Source: Eoetvoesiella caeni (GTDB lineage Bacteria; Pseudomonadota; Gammaproteobacteria; Burkholderiales; Burkholderiaceae_B). From it: a stretch of 64,000 nucleotides of DNA. The notes under the pieces are model-generated. The model ran no database searches, was not told where the DNA came from, and saw only the letters and a list, made by a program, of their open reading frames with translations. Both the position numbers and the translations under genes were made by a program. Below, piece by piece: positions 29,892 to 39,397 of this stretch; the stretch's first letter is position 1; every line of letters starts with the position of its first letter. The DNA lies in NCBI RefSeq assembly GCF_003315175.1, contig NZ_QNRQ01000006.1:124001-188000 (forward strand), given 5' to 3'.

Positions 29892-30668
29892 ATGACAACC
29901 CCCCAATCCGCCGATCGTGTAAAACTTGAAGTCAAGAATCTTAATTTCTTTTACGGCAAGTACCAGGCCATTCACAACGTCAATATGTCGATCAAGCAAA
30001 ATCGGGTCACGGCGTTCATTGGTCCGTCCGGTTGCGGCAAGTCGACCTTGCTGCGCACCTTCAACCGCATGTTCGAGCTGTATCCGGGCCAGCGCGCCGA
30101 GGGCGAGATCAATCTGGACGGCGAAAACATTCTTACTTCGCGCATGGATATTTCGCTGATCCGGGCCAAGATCGGCATGGTATTCCAGAAGCCCACGCCG
30201 TTTCCCATGAGCATCTACGACAATATCGCCTTTGGAGTGCGTTTGTTCGAAAAGCTCAGCAAAGGCGAAATGGACGAGCGCGTCGAATGGGCGCTAAGCA
30301 AGGCCGCTTTGTGGAATGAGGTCAAGGACAAGCTGCAGCAAAGCGGCAACGGCCTTTCGGGCGGACAGCAGCAGCGTCTGTGCATTGCACGCGGCGTGGC
30401 CATCAAGCCCGAGGTGCTGTTGCTGGACGAGCCGTGTTCGGCGCTGGACCCGATTTCGACCGCCAAGATCGAAGAGCTGATCACCGAGCTGAAATCCGAC
30501 TACACCGTGGTCATTGTTACCCACAACATGCAGCAGGCTGCGCGCTGCTCGGACTACACCGCATATATGTATTTGGGCGAATTGATGGAGTTCGGCGAAA
30601 CCGACACCATTTTCGTTAAACCGGCCCGCAAGGAAACCGAAGACTACATTACCGGGCGTTTCGGCTAA
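29892..30668 (+). CDS. pstB: Phosphate ABC transporter ATPase PstB
   Basis: ATP-hydrolysing subunit of PstSCAB, 258 residues. It has Walker [10 protein letters not shown], the PstB-typical [16 protein letters not shown], signature [14 protein letters not shown], Walker [12 protein letters not shown] and switch His in [13 protein letters not shown] 29892 is chosen because the family starts a short way before the [12 protein letters not shown] strand. The next gene is on the opposite strand, so phoU does not follow. Confidence 0.96.
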   Translation: MTTPQSADRVKLEVKNLNFFYGKYQAIHNVNMSIKQNRVTAFIGPSGCGKSTLLRTFNRMFELYPGQRAEGEINLDGENILTSRMDISLIRAKIGMVFQKPTPFPMSIYDNIAFGVRLFEKLSKGEMDERVEWALSKAALWNEVKDKLQQSGNGLSGGQQQRLCIARGVAIKPEVLLLDEPCSALDPISTAKIEELITELKSDYTVVIVTHNMQQAARCSDYTAYMYLGELMEFGETDTIFVKPARKETEDYITGRFG

Positions 30669-30688
30669 AGCCGGCTGTAGGCTTTAGC
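30664..30688. terminator. Hairpin between the convergent pstB and pilus genes
   Basis: GCTAAAGCC (30664-30672) and GGCTTTAGC (30680-30688) form a perfect nine-pair stem overlapping the pstB stop codon. Neither side has a clear T-tract, so it may be a weak bidirectional terminator or only an end-protecting hairpin. Confidence 0.4.
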
Positions 30689-30690
30689 GG

Positions 30691-31083
30691 CTAAAACACC
30701 ACGAAGACCACTTTCGAGGCGAAAGTAGAGGCGCTGGGCAAGGGCGGGGACAGTATTTTTTTGCTTGAAAGCCTGCTGGCAGCGGTACCGCTACTTTGGC
30801 TTTGATCCTGCTGTCCGGCAGAACTGACTGCTGTTTTGTCGTGGTCGGGATCCGCGTCTTCGTCGTTTAAATCTATCGATTGCGCCAGGAAGGGTGTCAT
30901 GCCCGGTTGGCAGATAACCGTTATATCAGGCTCGGCCTGAGGCCCGAACAGGGCTTGCTGTGTATTGCATTGCGAAGTAATAGTTATGCGCGCGCTGAAC
31001 GTGCTCTGCCCACTGGCGGAAGTGGCCGCCGCCAGGGCAAGCAGCAGAATCAGTTTTGCTGGCAAGGGCGTTCGCCTCATCAT
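30691..31083 (-). CDS. Short secreted protein resembling a truncated spore-coat-U (SCPU) pilin
   Basis: A 130-residue protein with a signal peptide (MRRTPLPAKLILLLALAAATSASG). The segment ARITITSQCN after cleavage resembles the first strand of SCPU-domain pilins (compare AKIVITSNCA in the pilin at 35366). A second cysteine occurs in TVICQPG. The remainder is acidic then Ser-rich and lacks the SCPU C-terminal half. It is the last gene of the Csu-type operon. ATG 31083 and 31080 are adjacent start options. It may be a minor subunit or a decayed pilin; no function is assigned. Confidence 0.55.
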   Translation of the reverse strand: MMRRTPLPAKLILLLALAAATSASGQSTFSARITITSQCNTQQALFGPQAEPDITVICQPGMTPFLAQSIDLNDEDADPDHDKTAVSSAGQQDQSQSSGTAASRLSSKKILSPPLPSASTFASKVVFVVF

Positions 31084-31230
31084 TTCTTTGCCTGATTGCG
31101 AGGAAGCATGGTCCGGAAGCGGCATTGTCTGTGTGAGGCTATTGTAAAGTGCATTGGTTGGCCGGAAGAATATTTTGGTAGTGGTGAATGGGGCCGCCGC
31201 ACGTCGAAGCCAGAAGGCATGGGCAGTAAA

Positions 31231-32232
31231 TCAATAGCTGATGGTAATGACCACAGTGTCCGTGAACAGCCCGATTCCGGGAGCCGACTGCGGCGGAACG
31301 CGGCCATAGACGGTCAGCGCCTGCGGCAGCCCATTGCCGACGCCGGGCAAGCTGGTGTTGTAGTCATTGCCCCAGCGGCTGCTGCGTTGCGCATCCCGAT
31401 AGAGCTCATAGTTTACGTAGCCGCCGCCAGGCCCCTTCATGCGTCGCTGCGTACCGCTGGCGTTTGTGCCGTTGCCTAGACCGACTTTATAGCCGTTGGC
31501 TCCCATGCCGCCGTTGCATGTCACCGTTATGGTGGCGGCACTATCGATATTCTGGCTTAAGGTCTGGAATACCGTGCCGAAATCCATGGTCGAGGCCGAG
31601 TCGATCCGGCAGTCGCTTTTGACCACCGCCTGGGCGTAGAAGCTAGAGGACTTGTTGCTCATTCCTCCGTTTGCACAGCTTGCCGATGTGGAATTCGCCA
31701 CAGCTTTGTAGTCGATTTTCATTGGCCAGCCGCTGATGTAGCCGGTATCGTATGTTCCTGAAGGTAGTCCTGTTTGTCCCGCGGACTGTATGCGTCCGTA
31801 TAGCAATGTGGTCGCTGATTTGTAATATTCACCAGAGCCGAAAGTCATAATAATGGGAACCGGCGCATAGCCGCCCGCCGCGCCGACTGCGCCCCAGATA
31901 GTGGATCTGGCGGCGTCGGTATAGAAGTTGAAAGCCATGCGGTTGCTGCCGCTGCCCAAGTTTCTGAGCGTATAGAGACCGGTGTTAGGATCGGCCCCCA
32001 GGCTGACGCATAGCAATACCACTGTACCCGGATCCGCACTACAGCCATAGCTTATGGTGGATGTGGCATCGGTAACGCCGCCGGCAAGCAGGTTGACGGT
32101 GCCGAACATCAGATTGCTGGAATGGCCGTCGCAGCTTGGCGCGGCGGTTGCAGGCCTTATGAAGGCTCCCGCCAGCAGCAAAGCCAGAAAGCCGCAATGT
32201 AGAAATATCGCAAGTTTTTTTATGGCATGCAT
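31231..32232 (-). CDS. Csu-type pilus tip adhesin with two SCPU domains
   Basis: A 333-residue secreted protein with a signal peptide ending ATA. It contains two spore-coat-U domains: about 35-185 (CDGHSSNLMFGTVN) and about 205-333 (CRIDSASTMDFGTVFQ ending DTVVITISY, the usual C-terminal donor-like strand). The two-domain form matches CsuE, the hydrophobic tip adhesin of the archaic chaperone-usher pilus in Acinetobacter. Its start overlaps the usher stop by 13 bases, consistent with co-translation. Confidence 0.82.
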   Translation of the reverse strand: MHAIKKLAIFLHCGFLALLLAGAFIRPATAAPSCDGHSSNLMFGTVNLLAGGVTDATSTISYGCSADPGTVVLLCVSLGADPNTGLYTLRNLGSGSNRMAFNFYTDAARSTIWGAVGAAGGYAPVPIIMTFGSGEYYKSATTLLYGRIQSAGQTGLPSGTYDTGYISGWPMKIDYKAVANSTSASCANGGMSNKSSSFYAQAVVKSDCRIDSASTMDFGTVFQTLSQNIDSAATITVTCNGGMGANGYKVGLGNGTNASGTQRRMKGPGGGYVNYELYRDAQRSSRWGNDYNTSLPGVGNGLPQALTVYGRVPPQSAPGIGLFTDTVVITISY

Positions 32233-34619
32233 GGTAGCGGTCCTATTTCGGGCAGGCTGTCGGCTTTCGCACTATATGAAAATCGCACACTGCAATTTGT
32301 GCCTTCGCTGCGCACGATCAACTGATTGTCGGCATTCAGGCCTTCCAGATACAGGCGGCCGTCATATCCCACCCAGCCCGCCGATTGTGTTGCGCCATTT
32401 AAGTATGCCTGGGCTCCCATGGCTACGTTTCGGCCGTCGGGGTGCTGCAGGATCAGCGAGGCGGCATGCACGCGCTCCATGGCAAACGTCACGTTCAGGC
32501 CCGATCCCCGGCGTGGCACTACTTCCAGGTTGACATGCTCGATGCGCATGTCGACGGGTAAATTGGTGGGGTCGATGGAAATCTTGTTTTTTTCGTAGGA
32601 CTGCAAGCCGGGCACCAATAGCAGACCCTGGCTATCGGTATTGCCTGCGGGGCGGTTTTGATTTTTTATGGGCACATCGGGTATGCCATCGGTGGATACT
32701 ACGGCGAAGCCGTCGTAAATCCGACGCGAGGCAAACACGCTTCCCCCCATGGCAACGACGGAGCCCGATGCGCCTACATAGGCGTTCTGACTTGCCCCCG
32801 CGCTATTGATGCCGGCATTAAAATCTGCGTATCGGGTGCGCCTGCTGGCTTGTCCGCTGGCGCTGATGGCTTGATCGGTCTTTTGTCCTTGAAGATTCCA
32901 GTTCCAGCCGTCTTCGGTAGGTGATGATCGACTGACTCCTGCCGAGTAGGTGGTAGCGTTTTTTGCCCGTACAGCGGAGCCATAGGCCGATATGCCTTTA
33001 TCCCAATTGAATGTCAGGCTTAGATAAACAGATCGATCGCCGCGGTCATCCAGGTTCTGATTTGCACTTAGGCTTAGCATGACGCCGTGGTCGAATGCGC
33101 GCGACCACGAAACTCCGCCATAACGATACCGTGGTTGATCGGCCTGCTGCAGGCGGACATAATTTACTGAAAGGCTGCCGAATTTGCCGGTATCCACACC
33201 CGCGTAGGCGCTGTCGTTGCGTATGGTTGGCACACCGCCATACATGCTGGCTACGTCGCGATAGTTGCCTGCGCTGCGCTGGGTATTGGCCCCAAGGCTG
33301 AATATGCCGCGTTGTAGTTGATAGCCCAAGGTGTATTGCGATCCCTTCAGGCCCTGGGCATTGCTTTGCGCCCACGAAGCCGAAACCGTGCCCAGCAGGC
33401 CTACAGTGGCAACGGCGCCAACCCCGCCCGAGACGATGCCTTTGCTGCCTTCTATGTGGCTTTCAGCGGTTAGGAAGTCGTTGAATCCATGGCGGATGGT
33501 TCCTGAAGCCATGGGGTTGCGGCTGTAGTCGAACGAATGATATCCATAGGCATTGCGCACATAGCCGGTCTCGAACGACCAGTCGGTAAGTCCCGAGCGG
33601 AGCAAGCGGGCGGAGTTGTAAAAAGGGAAGCTGACGACCGTGCGCCGACCTAGCGCATCGGTAAGCACGACCTGGGCTTGGCCCGCGCCGTTGATGGAGG
33701 GCATGGCATTGAGCTGGAAGGGTCCCGCCTGCACTTGGCCGCTGTACTGCTGCATGCCGTTTATATATAGCTCTACCGCGGAAGGCAGGGCGGCGGTGCC
33801 GAAGTAGGCGGGCAGCGGGGCTGTGGTCTGATAAGGCTGTAGTGCAAAATTGCGCCCGACCTGAAAGCCGCCTATACGGGTTTGGCGCGTCCACGATACG
33901 CCATTGGTTAATGTGTCGCCCACCCGGAAAGTAATTTGCGACTCTTGCAATGAATGCTCCAGCGTGCTGTCCAGGCGTACCGTAGTACGCGTCCACTCAG
34001 GCTTGTCGTGGGGACTTTGGCCTTGCAGTAAATAGGACGTGCTGAGTACACCGAAATTATTGAAGGCGCGCAATTCGGCAAAGCTGCTAAGGGCAATGTC
34101 GTTTTTGTTCGTATACGATGAGTACAAATCGTAATTGAGCATGACGCCGGGCGAGGCCTTGGCTACGGTGCGTACCGCGGCTTGCCGGCCCACGATGGCG
34201 GTGCTGACATTCAAAATTGAAAATGGCGCTGTAATGCTGACGCTTTGCATGCTACGGTTGTAGTCGGCCTTGACGCCCGGGTAGGCGCTTAGAGGTGTGT
34301 CGGGCGCTATATTCTTCAGGAAATCGTCCTTGAATCCCAATTGAGCTGCGCCGGCCTTGGATAAATACAACTGTCCGTCGCGTTCGGTAAATGGCGTTAA
34401 ATCCGCATCGGGGTTGCCATTGAGTGTTGCCGATAAAAACACTGAATTGCTGTTTTCATGTGGCGGCTCACTCGTTTTTTGCGTATTGGGGATTTCGGCA
34501 GGCCTGAGTTGTGCGGCAACTTGCCCAATATATAGGCCACTCCCAACTAATGAGACGATGACGCACTGCTTAAGGCGCTTTGCTAATCGGAGCAACGTGG
34601 GTCGTGGCCTTGACGCCAT
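32220..34619 (-). CDS. Csu-type fimbrial outer-membrane usher
   Basis: A 799-residue outer-membrane usher that assembles and exports pilus subunits. Seen are a signal region (CVIVSLVGSGLYIGQVAAQ), an N-terminal chaperone-binding segment (VFLSATLNGNPDADLTPF), many alternating beta strands of the pore with usher motifs (ELYINGMQQYSGQVQAGPF, SFPFYNSARLL), and the C-terminal plug region (VDMRIEHVNLEVVPRRG). Similar to CsuD. It overlaps the chaperone gene by 50 bases; no later good start was found. Confidence 0.9.
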   Translation of the reverse strand: MASRPRPTLLRLAKRLKQCVIVSLVGSGLYIGQVAAQLRPAEIPNTQKTSEPPHENSNSVFLSATLNGNPDADLTPFTERDGQLYLSKAGAAQLGFKDDFLKNIAPDTPLSAYPGVKADYNRSMQSVSITAPFSILNVSTAIVGRQAAVRTVAKASPGVMLNYDLYSSYTNKNDIALSSFAELRAFNNFGVLSTSYLLQGQSPHDKPEWTRTTVRLDSTLEHSLQESQITFRVGDTLTNGVSWTRQTRIGGFQVGRNFALQPYQTTAPLPAYFGTAALPSAVELYINGMQQYSGQVQAGPFQLNAMPSINGAGQAQVVLTDALGRRTVVSFPFYNSARLLRSGLTDWSFETGYVRNAYGYHSFDYSRNPMASGTIRHGFNDFLTAESHIEGSKGIVSGGVGAVATVGLLGTVSASWAQSNAQGLKGSQYTLGYQLQRGIFSLGANTQRSAGNYRDVASMYGGVPTIRNDSAYAGVDTGKFGSLSVNYVRLQQADQPRYRYGGVSWSRAFDHGVMLSLSANQNLDDRGDRSVYLSLTFNWDKGISAYGSAVRAKNATTYSAGVSRSSPTEDGWNWNLQGQKTDQAISASGQASRRTRYADFNAGINSAGASQNAYVGASGSVVAMGGSVFASRRIYDGFAVVSTDGIPDVPIKNQNRPAGNTDSQGLLLVPGLQSYEKNKISIDPTNLPVDMRIEHVNLEVVPRRGSGLNVTFAMERVHAASLILQHPDGRNVAMGAQAYLNGATQSAGWVGYDGRLYLEGLNADNQLIVRSEGTNCSVRFSYSAKADSLPEIGPLPCMP

Positions 34620-35325
34620 TGATCAGCCCGGTGAAAGCGCCGCCTTGCGCGAACAAATTGGGCGGCATGGAAAGCTGAAGGCGTCGGTATTGGCCCGGCA
34701 AGACATAGCCCGCCAGGCCGCTGGCAGCCATGACAGTTTTCCCGCCGGGAGGCGTAAAGGCAAGCTCGGCTAGTTGGCTATGGCTGTTTCCAGAGTTTTT
34801 GACTAAGAGCCAGGCGCGCCCGCCAATATTTTGTACCGACCATTCAAGTTGCGGCTTGGCGGGCGCAGTGCCGGCAATAAATACCGGTACTGAGTAACGG
34901 AAGACAAAATCCAACCCAGCCTTGCTAGTAACTTTCTTTATAGGTAGCTCGTCGATAAGCAGGCGGTAAGTACGCTCGGTGGCTGCCGGAGCAGCCATTG
35001 GGCCGACACGCACCAGCCGCACCAGTTGTTGCTGGCCTGGCTCGACTTGCACCATGGGTGGGCTGGCCACCATACCGTTGTCGGCAGTAAGAACGTCTTC
35101 GCCTTGGTCTTGCGACCAGCGATATACCCGAACTTGGGCATGTACGGTTTCCGTGCTGGCATTGCGCAACCACACTTCGTCGGCTTTTTTATCTGCGGGT
35201 ATGGATAGGCTGACCGGTGCAATTTGCAGGCCGGCTGCCAGCAGAAGCTTACCCGGCAGTGCGAAAAACGTAACTAAAAAGACAACCGCAAACCGTTTGA
35301 TCAAATCGGAACTCACTATTTGCAT
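34570..35325 (-). CDS. Csu-type periplasmic pilus chaperone
   Basis: A 251-residue PapD-like periplasmic chaperone. After a signal peptide (LVTFFALPGKLLLAAG) it has LQIAPVSLSIPADKKADEVWLRN, the subunit-binding Arg segment GQQQLVRLVR and TYRLLIDELP, typical of CsuC-like archaic chaperones. ATG 35325 is chosen because it starts right before the signal peptide; the longer frame upstream to 35559 overlaps the pilin gene and looks non-coding. Confidence 0.87.
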   Translation of the reverse strand: MQIVSSDLIKRFAVVFLVTFFALPGKLLLAAGLQIAPVSLSIPADKKADEVWLRNASTETVHAQVRVYRWSQDQGEDVLTADNGMVASPPMVQVEPGQQQLVRLVRVGPMAAPAATERTYRLLIDELPIKKVTSKAGLDFVFRYSVPVFIAGTAPAKPQLEWSVQNIGGRAWLLVKNSGNSHSQLAELAFTPPGGKTVMAASGLAGYVLPGQYRRLQLSMPPNLFAQGGAFTGLINGVKATTHVAPISKAP

Positions 35326-35365
35326 GAAGAAACTTGCTCGGTAAAGCCTGGGGTTGCGTTGGGCT

Positions 35366-35893
35366 TTAGTAGTAGACGCTGATGTTGACAATGTCTGAGT
35401 AAGTGGAGGCAGGGACGTTGAGTGTAGAGGTGGTTTTACCGTAGACGGTATATAACTGAGCCGCGCCGGTGCCTGTTCCTGCCTGTATGTTGGGCGAGGT
35501 AGTAGGGCTATTGCCCCAGACTGTGGCAAAGCTTGCGTCTTGGTAAAGCTGGTAGCCAATGGTTTGGGTGACAGCGGAATCGGCGCTTTTCAGAAGACCC
35601 TTGCCATCGGTGGTCGAACTGCCGGCCGAGGACTGCAAGCCAATTTTGTAAGTGGTACCCGGAGTGCAACTTACGGAGAAGCCGCCATTGCTGGCGCTTG
35701 CCGCCGAAGTTTCGGTGGAGACATGGCTGGCGAAGTCCAAGTCGGTACCAGTCCCAACGATGGCGCAATTGCTGGTAATGACGATTTTGGCGTTGAGGTT
35801 TCCGGTAGCGGTGCTTTGGGCCATTACGCCCGAAGATACAATCAGCCCGGCGGCCATTGCTGCAGTGCTAAGAAGAAAGTTTTTTGTTTTCAT
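35366..35893 (-). CDS. Major Csu-type pilin (spore coat protein U domain)
   Basis: A 175-residue secreted pilin, first gene of the minus-strand operon. The start MKTKNFLLST follows AGGAT and leads a signal peptide ending VMAQS. The SCPU domain begins AKIVITSNCAIVGTG and contains FSVSCTPGTTYKIGL, IGYQLYQDASFATVWG and the C-terminal strand SDIVNISVYY. Similar to CsuA/B, the shaft subunit. The 327 bases upstream are AT-rich with no other gene before the tRNA terminator, so the operon promoter should lie there. Confidence 0.87.
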   Translation of the reverse strand: MKTKNFLLSTAAMAAGLIVSSGVMAQSTATGNLNAKIVITSNCAIVGTGTDLDFASHVSTETSAASASNGGFSVSCTPGTTYKIGLQSSAGSSTTDGKGLLKSADSAVTQTIGYQLYQDASFATVWGNSPTTSPNIQAGTGTGAAQLYTVYGKTTSTLNVPASTYSDIVNISVYY

Positions 35894-36177
35894 TGGGTTA
35901 TATCCTGAGTCCGGGTGTGAAAAATTTTCTTTTTCAAAGAAATATTCGTGCCATATTTGCAACAGATGTGTGCAACTCAAGGCGACCTACCCAATTCAAC
36001 ACGCTGGATATACAGGCTTGCACATGACACAGGTTTAAAGTTTTATTAACAACTTTTCACCAAATGTGTACGCAATTCTACGTGTAGTTAGTTATTGTTT
36101 CAATTAAAAACGAAGAATAAAAGTCAAAAAGTGCCTTTATTCGACCTTTTGAGTTGCGCGGAATACACGGCGGAAAT

Positions 36178-36211
36178 AGAAAAAGGGCCAATAGCTAAAA
36201 GCTATTGGCCC
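36178..36211 (-). terminator. Terminator after tRNA-Pro
   Basis: An 11-pair perfect stem, GGGCCAATAGC (36185-36195) with GCTATTGGCCC (36201-36211), followed on the minus strand by CTTTTTC. It lies ten bases beyond the 3' end of the minus-strand tRNA-Pro gene. Confidence 0.85.
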
Positions 36212-36220
36212 TTCGAATAA

Positions 36221-36297
<77 letters not shown>

Positions 36298-36370
36298 ACA
36301 AGAGCGAGATTATGGCATAAGTAAAATTTTTTGTCTTGGCAAAGGCTTTTTCACGCGGCGCCAAGATCCT

Positions 36371-38263
36371 TTATTGATTGCGCATCCGTAAATGAGGGAG
36401 TGTGTAGCGTTGGTTTTTGTAGACCCAGTCTGGCCAAAGCACATGGGCCAGGGCCTCCTTGGCAAGTAGGGGGTCCAGCGCAACCGGCGTATAGCTTGCG
36501 GGCGCTTCGTAGCGGTATTGCGTGGGCTCGCGATGCGGTTCTTGAACGACCAGTTGATCGTTGCGCAGGTAGCCGTAGTTTTCGTTGTATTGCATCATGG
36601 CGCGCTCGCCGCCCACGCCGGTCAGGTCGTGTCCGGGCATGGGGTGTTCGGCCTGCACGCCGGCCAGTGCCAGGAGGGTGGGCGGCAGGTCGATCTGGCT
36701 GACCAGCCTGTCGTCGCGGCGCGGCTGGACATCGGCGCCAAGAATAAGCGCCGGAATATGAAAATGCCGCAAGGGTATGAGGCTGGCGCCACCGACGCGT
36801 GCATCGTGGTCGGCGACCACCAGGAAGACGGTGTTTTCCCAATATGAAGACTGCTTGGCTTTCTCAAAAAACTGGCCGATGGCCCAGTCGGCATAGCGCA
36901 CGGAGTTTTCGTTGGTGGCGGGGTCGCCTTCGGGGGTAATGCGCCCGCTGGGATATTCCCAGGGGGTATGGTTGGTCACTGAAAAGGCCAAGGTGAAGGT
37001 CGGCTGGTCGGGCGGGTTCGCAAGCAGCTCGTCGAGCTTTTTGAACATGTCTTCGTCCGACGCGCCCCAGGTGCCGACAAATGCCGGGTCGATGAACGAA
37101 GCGCGTTCGTGCAATTCGTCGAAGCCATTACCCAGGAAAAAACTTTTCATGTTGTCGAAGTGCGCTTCGCCACCGTAAATGAAGCTGGAGCGGTAGCCTT
37201 GCTGCTTAAGCAATTGGGCCATCGTGAAAAAATTGCTTTGGGCTCCGGACAGGCGTAAGGCGGCGTCGGAAATTGTGGGCGGAAAGCCCGCGACCACCGC
37301 TTCCAGGCCGCGCACCGAGCGGGTGCCAGTGGCATAGGCGCGCGTCAGGTTCCAGCCTTCTGCTGCCAGCGCGTCCAGGCAGGGGGTCAGCGATGCGCCG
37401 CCCAGGTTGCCCACAAACTGCGCGCCCAGGCTTTCTTCCACGATCATGACTATGTTCAGAGGCCGTTCGCGTGCGCGTGCGGGCGTTTGCAAGTGTAAAG
37501 AAGGGATGTCGCTGCTGCTGGCCGTTATGCCGGCGCAACTGTTGACGATGGCCAGCATTTCGTCGGCGGGCATATTGCCGTACACATCGGCTGCCGAGCG
37601 TTCATTTTTCATGCTGTAGACCGCATACAGGACGCTATACAGCGAATTCAGCGGCAGAGTGTTGAGCATGCTGTCGCTGCAATAGGCCACTGAAGAAGGA
37701 TTGATGGGACGATGGCTTAGCGTGCCGCGTATGGCCAGGAATATGATGGCCGCCGCCGCTATTGTGGCCACCGGGCGCAGCCAGCCGTTCATGGAGGCGT
37801 CCGCCGGGCCTTGGCCAAACCACATGTAACCCAGCCACATCAGGCCCGCCAGCGCCGCCAGTCCGCCGAAGATGACCGCTTTATAGCCTTTCCAGAGCAT
37901 GCCAAATACCTCTTGGGGATGCTCGAGATATTCGATATAAAGACGGTTGGGGCGGGTGTCGTATTCGTAGATGAACTGTGGGGTCGAGACTTCAAGCAAG
38001 ATCAGCAGAAACCACGCCACCAGCAGCCAAACGCCTGTAATAGTAACGGCCAGCGGATAGTGGCCCAGCCATGGGGACAGCATGGCTGGAATGCCGGCCA
38101 ACATGGCTATCTGATTGGCGTCGATGCGCAGGCCGCCTTTAATGATGGGCGCGAGGCCGCCGGCTTGTCTTACCCGCGACCATTGCCAGGCGGCCAGCAG
38201 GCAACGGCTAAGAGTAAGCAGGGCAAAGCTGGCCACGATGAATATCAGTATTTGTTGACGCAT
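36371..38263 (-). CDS. LTA-synthase-like membrane sulfatase
   Basis: A 630-residue inner-membrane protein of the alkaline-phosphatase superfamily, related to LtaS and to OpgB-type phosphoglycerol transferases. About five N-terminal membrane segments (from QQILIFIVASFALLTL) precede an extracytoplasmic sulfatase domain with NIVMIVEESLGAQF (first metal site), the putative nucleophile Thr in TGTRSVRGLEAVV, SFIYGGEAHFDNMKSFF, and VADHDARVGG. ATG 38263 is preferred because the longer frame to 38479 adds a non-hydrophobic, atypical leader. The substrate may be a periplasmic glucan or phospholipid headgroup; this is not shown by sequence. Confidence 0.82.
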   Translation of the reverse strand: MRQQILIFIVASFALLTLSRCLLAAWQWSRVRQAGGLAPIIKGGLRIDANQIAMLAGIPAMLSPWLGHYPLAVTITGVWLLVAWFLLILLEVSTPQFIYEYDTRPNRLYIEYLEHPQEVFGMLWKGYKAVIFGGLAALAGLMWLGYMWFGQGPADASMNGWLRPVATIAAAAIIFLAIRGTLSHRPINPSSVAYCSDSMLNTLPLNSLYSVLYAVYSMKNERSAADVYGNMPADEMLAIVNSCAGITASSSDIPSLHLQTPARARERPLNIVMIVEESLGAQFVGNLGGASLTPCLDALAAEGWNLTRAYATGTRSVRGLEAVVAGFPPTISDAALRLSGAQSNFFTMAQLLKQQGYRSSFIYGGEAHFDNMKSFFLGNGFDELHERASFIDPAFVGTWGASDEDMFKKLDELLANPPDQPTFTLAFSVTNHTPWEYPSGRITPEGDPATNENSVRYADWAIGQFFEKAKQSSYWENTVFLVVADHDARVGGASLIPLRHFHIPALILGADVQPRRDDRLVSQIDLPPTLLALAGVQAEHPMPGHDLTGVGGERAMMQYNENYGYLRNDQLVVQEPHREPTQYRYEAPASYTPVALDPLLAKEALAHVLWPDWVYKNQRYTLPHLRMRNQ

Positions 38264-38493
38264 GAAATGGCTGCCGTATTGAAAATATCGGGTTATCGGG
38301 TTATGTTCTTTTTTTAGCCGGGCCGCAAGGACTGGCGGCACTTGCTGCTTGCGCGGGCTTTTCGCACGGCCATCCCCAAAAGGGCATGATTGCGTGGTTT
38401 GGTTCGCAAGGCATGGCGTACTATATCGCAGGATACCCGCGTTAAGGTGGCCGCCGGCCAAACGCTTCATTAGAATCAAAACTACAAACCAAG

Positions 38494-38979
38494 ATGCCTA
38501 AAACCAAACCCGCCTCAGGCAAATCGGCTGCCGTGTCCTCTGTTCAGGGGGCCTACGACTTTTCCGATCAAGTGGGGCACTTGCTGCACCGTGCGTATCA
38601 GCGCCATACGGCCTTGTTCCAACAGATCATTCCCGACACCCAGCTTACTGCGGCGCAGTTTGTCGTACTTTGCGCCGTCGAGGCCAGCGGCGCCTGCTCA
38701 TTAAGCTATATCGTCAAGCAAACGGCTATCGACCAGGCTACGGTACGCGGCATTATCGACCGCCTGAAGTCCCGGCACTTGCTGGCGGTACGCCACGACG
38801 AAAGCGACAGGCGCAAGGTGCTGGTCAGCCTGACCCCGGCCGGCAACCGGCTGGTGGAGTCCACAGTTCCGTTTGCGTTCGAGATTACCGAGAAGACGTT
38901 CACGGGCTTCAATCCGGCCGAGCGCACCGCGCTTTTATACCTGCTTAATAAAATGTGCTCTTCCGACCTTCCAGAATAA
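38494..38979 (+). CDS. MarR-family transcriptional regulator
   Basis: A 161-residue winged-helix regulator. It has the MarR helix HRAYQRHTALFQQI, the DNA-recognition region LSYIVKQTAIDQATVRGIIDRLKSRHLL and the beta-wing with the conserved DESDRRKVLVSLTPAG. It lies before the ABC importer genes. The palindrome GTGTACAC occurs twice in the 418-base gap after it (38991, 39188) and again at the molybdenum hydroxylase genes, so it is a fair candidate for the regulator of both; this is inference. MarR proteins of aromatic catabolism commonly respond to the pathway substrate. Confidence 0.88.
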   Translation: MPKTKPASGKSAAVSSVQGAYDFSDQVGHLLHRAYQRHTALFQQIIPDTQLTAAQFVVLCAVEASGACSLSYIVKQTAIDQATVRGIIDRLKSRHLLAVRHDESDRRKVLVSLTPAGNRLVESTVPFAFEITEKTFTGFNPAERTALLYLLNKMCSSDLPE

Positions 38980-38988
38980 ACTGTTTTA

Positions 38989-39005
38989 GGGTGTACACGC
39001 TTTAA
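38989..39005. promoter_or_regulatory. Operator-like GTGTACACGCTTTAAA upstream of the importer
   Basis: The palindrome GTGTACAC (38991-38998) continues as GCTTTAAA. A close match (GTGTATGCGCTTTAG) lies at 56027 and GTGTACACGCT recurs at 56217. The rest of the 418-base gap to 39397 is AT-rich with T-runs (39105-39130), a second palindrome at 39188 and no credible gene. Confidence 0.4.
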
Positions 39006-39185
39006 ATGCTTTTATTTTTGCCTGCCGCGTTCATCCTGTAGCCCGCAGTGTTTCAGGGTTTGCTTGTTTTTTCGACGGGAAAAATAGCTGGGAATTTCGC
39101 AGGATTTTGAGTTTTTTTGCGTTTTTTTTAAATGCGAATCAAGGGTTTATCCCTATCACGGGTTTTCTTTACTCACAAAAATTAC

Positions 39186-39198
39186 ATGTGTACACTTG
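39186..39198. promoter_or_regulatory. Second GTGTACAC palindrome upstream of the importer
   Basis: GTGTACAC at 39188-39195 inside ATGTGTACACTTG, about 200 bases before the binding-protein start. Spacing from the first copy is 197 bases. It is a plausible operator for the MarR protein encoded upstream, by proximity only. Confidence 0.35.
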
Positions 39199-39397
39199 AA
39201 AAAGCGTTTCGTTTTTAACCTCGGATCGAAGCGCCTGTCTCGCCCCATGGTCGAGGCAAAGCGAGGAAATCCTCTCCAAGAGCCGAAGGCTTCCCCGAAC
39301 AATAACCCAGGCGCGCCGGCCTTCTGGTCGCCGATCCACACCGCGAGGCATTGTTCCGAAAACCACCGGCTACGTTGTATAACGATAAGGAAGACAC

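Noticed and set aside
30714-30727. TCGAGGCGAAAGTA resembling the tRNA-Pro 3' part TCGGGGCGAAAGGA, as a possible att site
   Set aside because: Only 12 of 14 bases match, it is part of a local CTTTCG/CGAAAG inverted repeat and no integrase is nearby.
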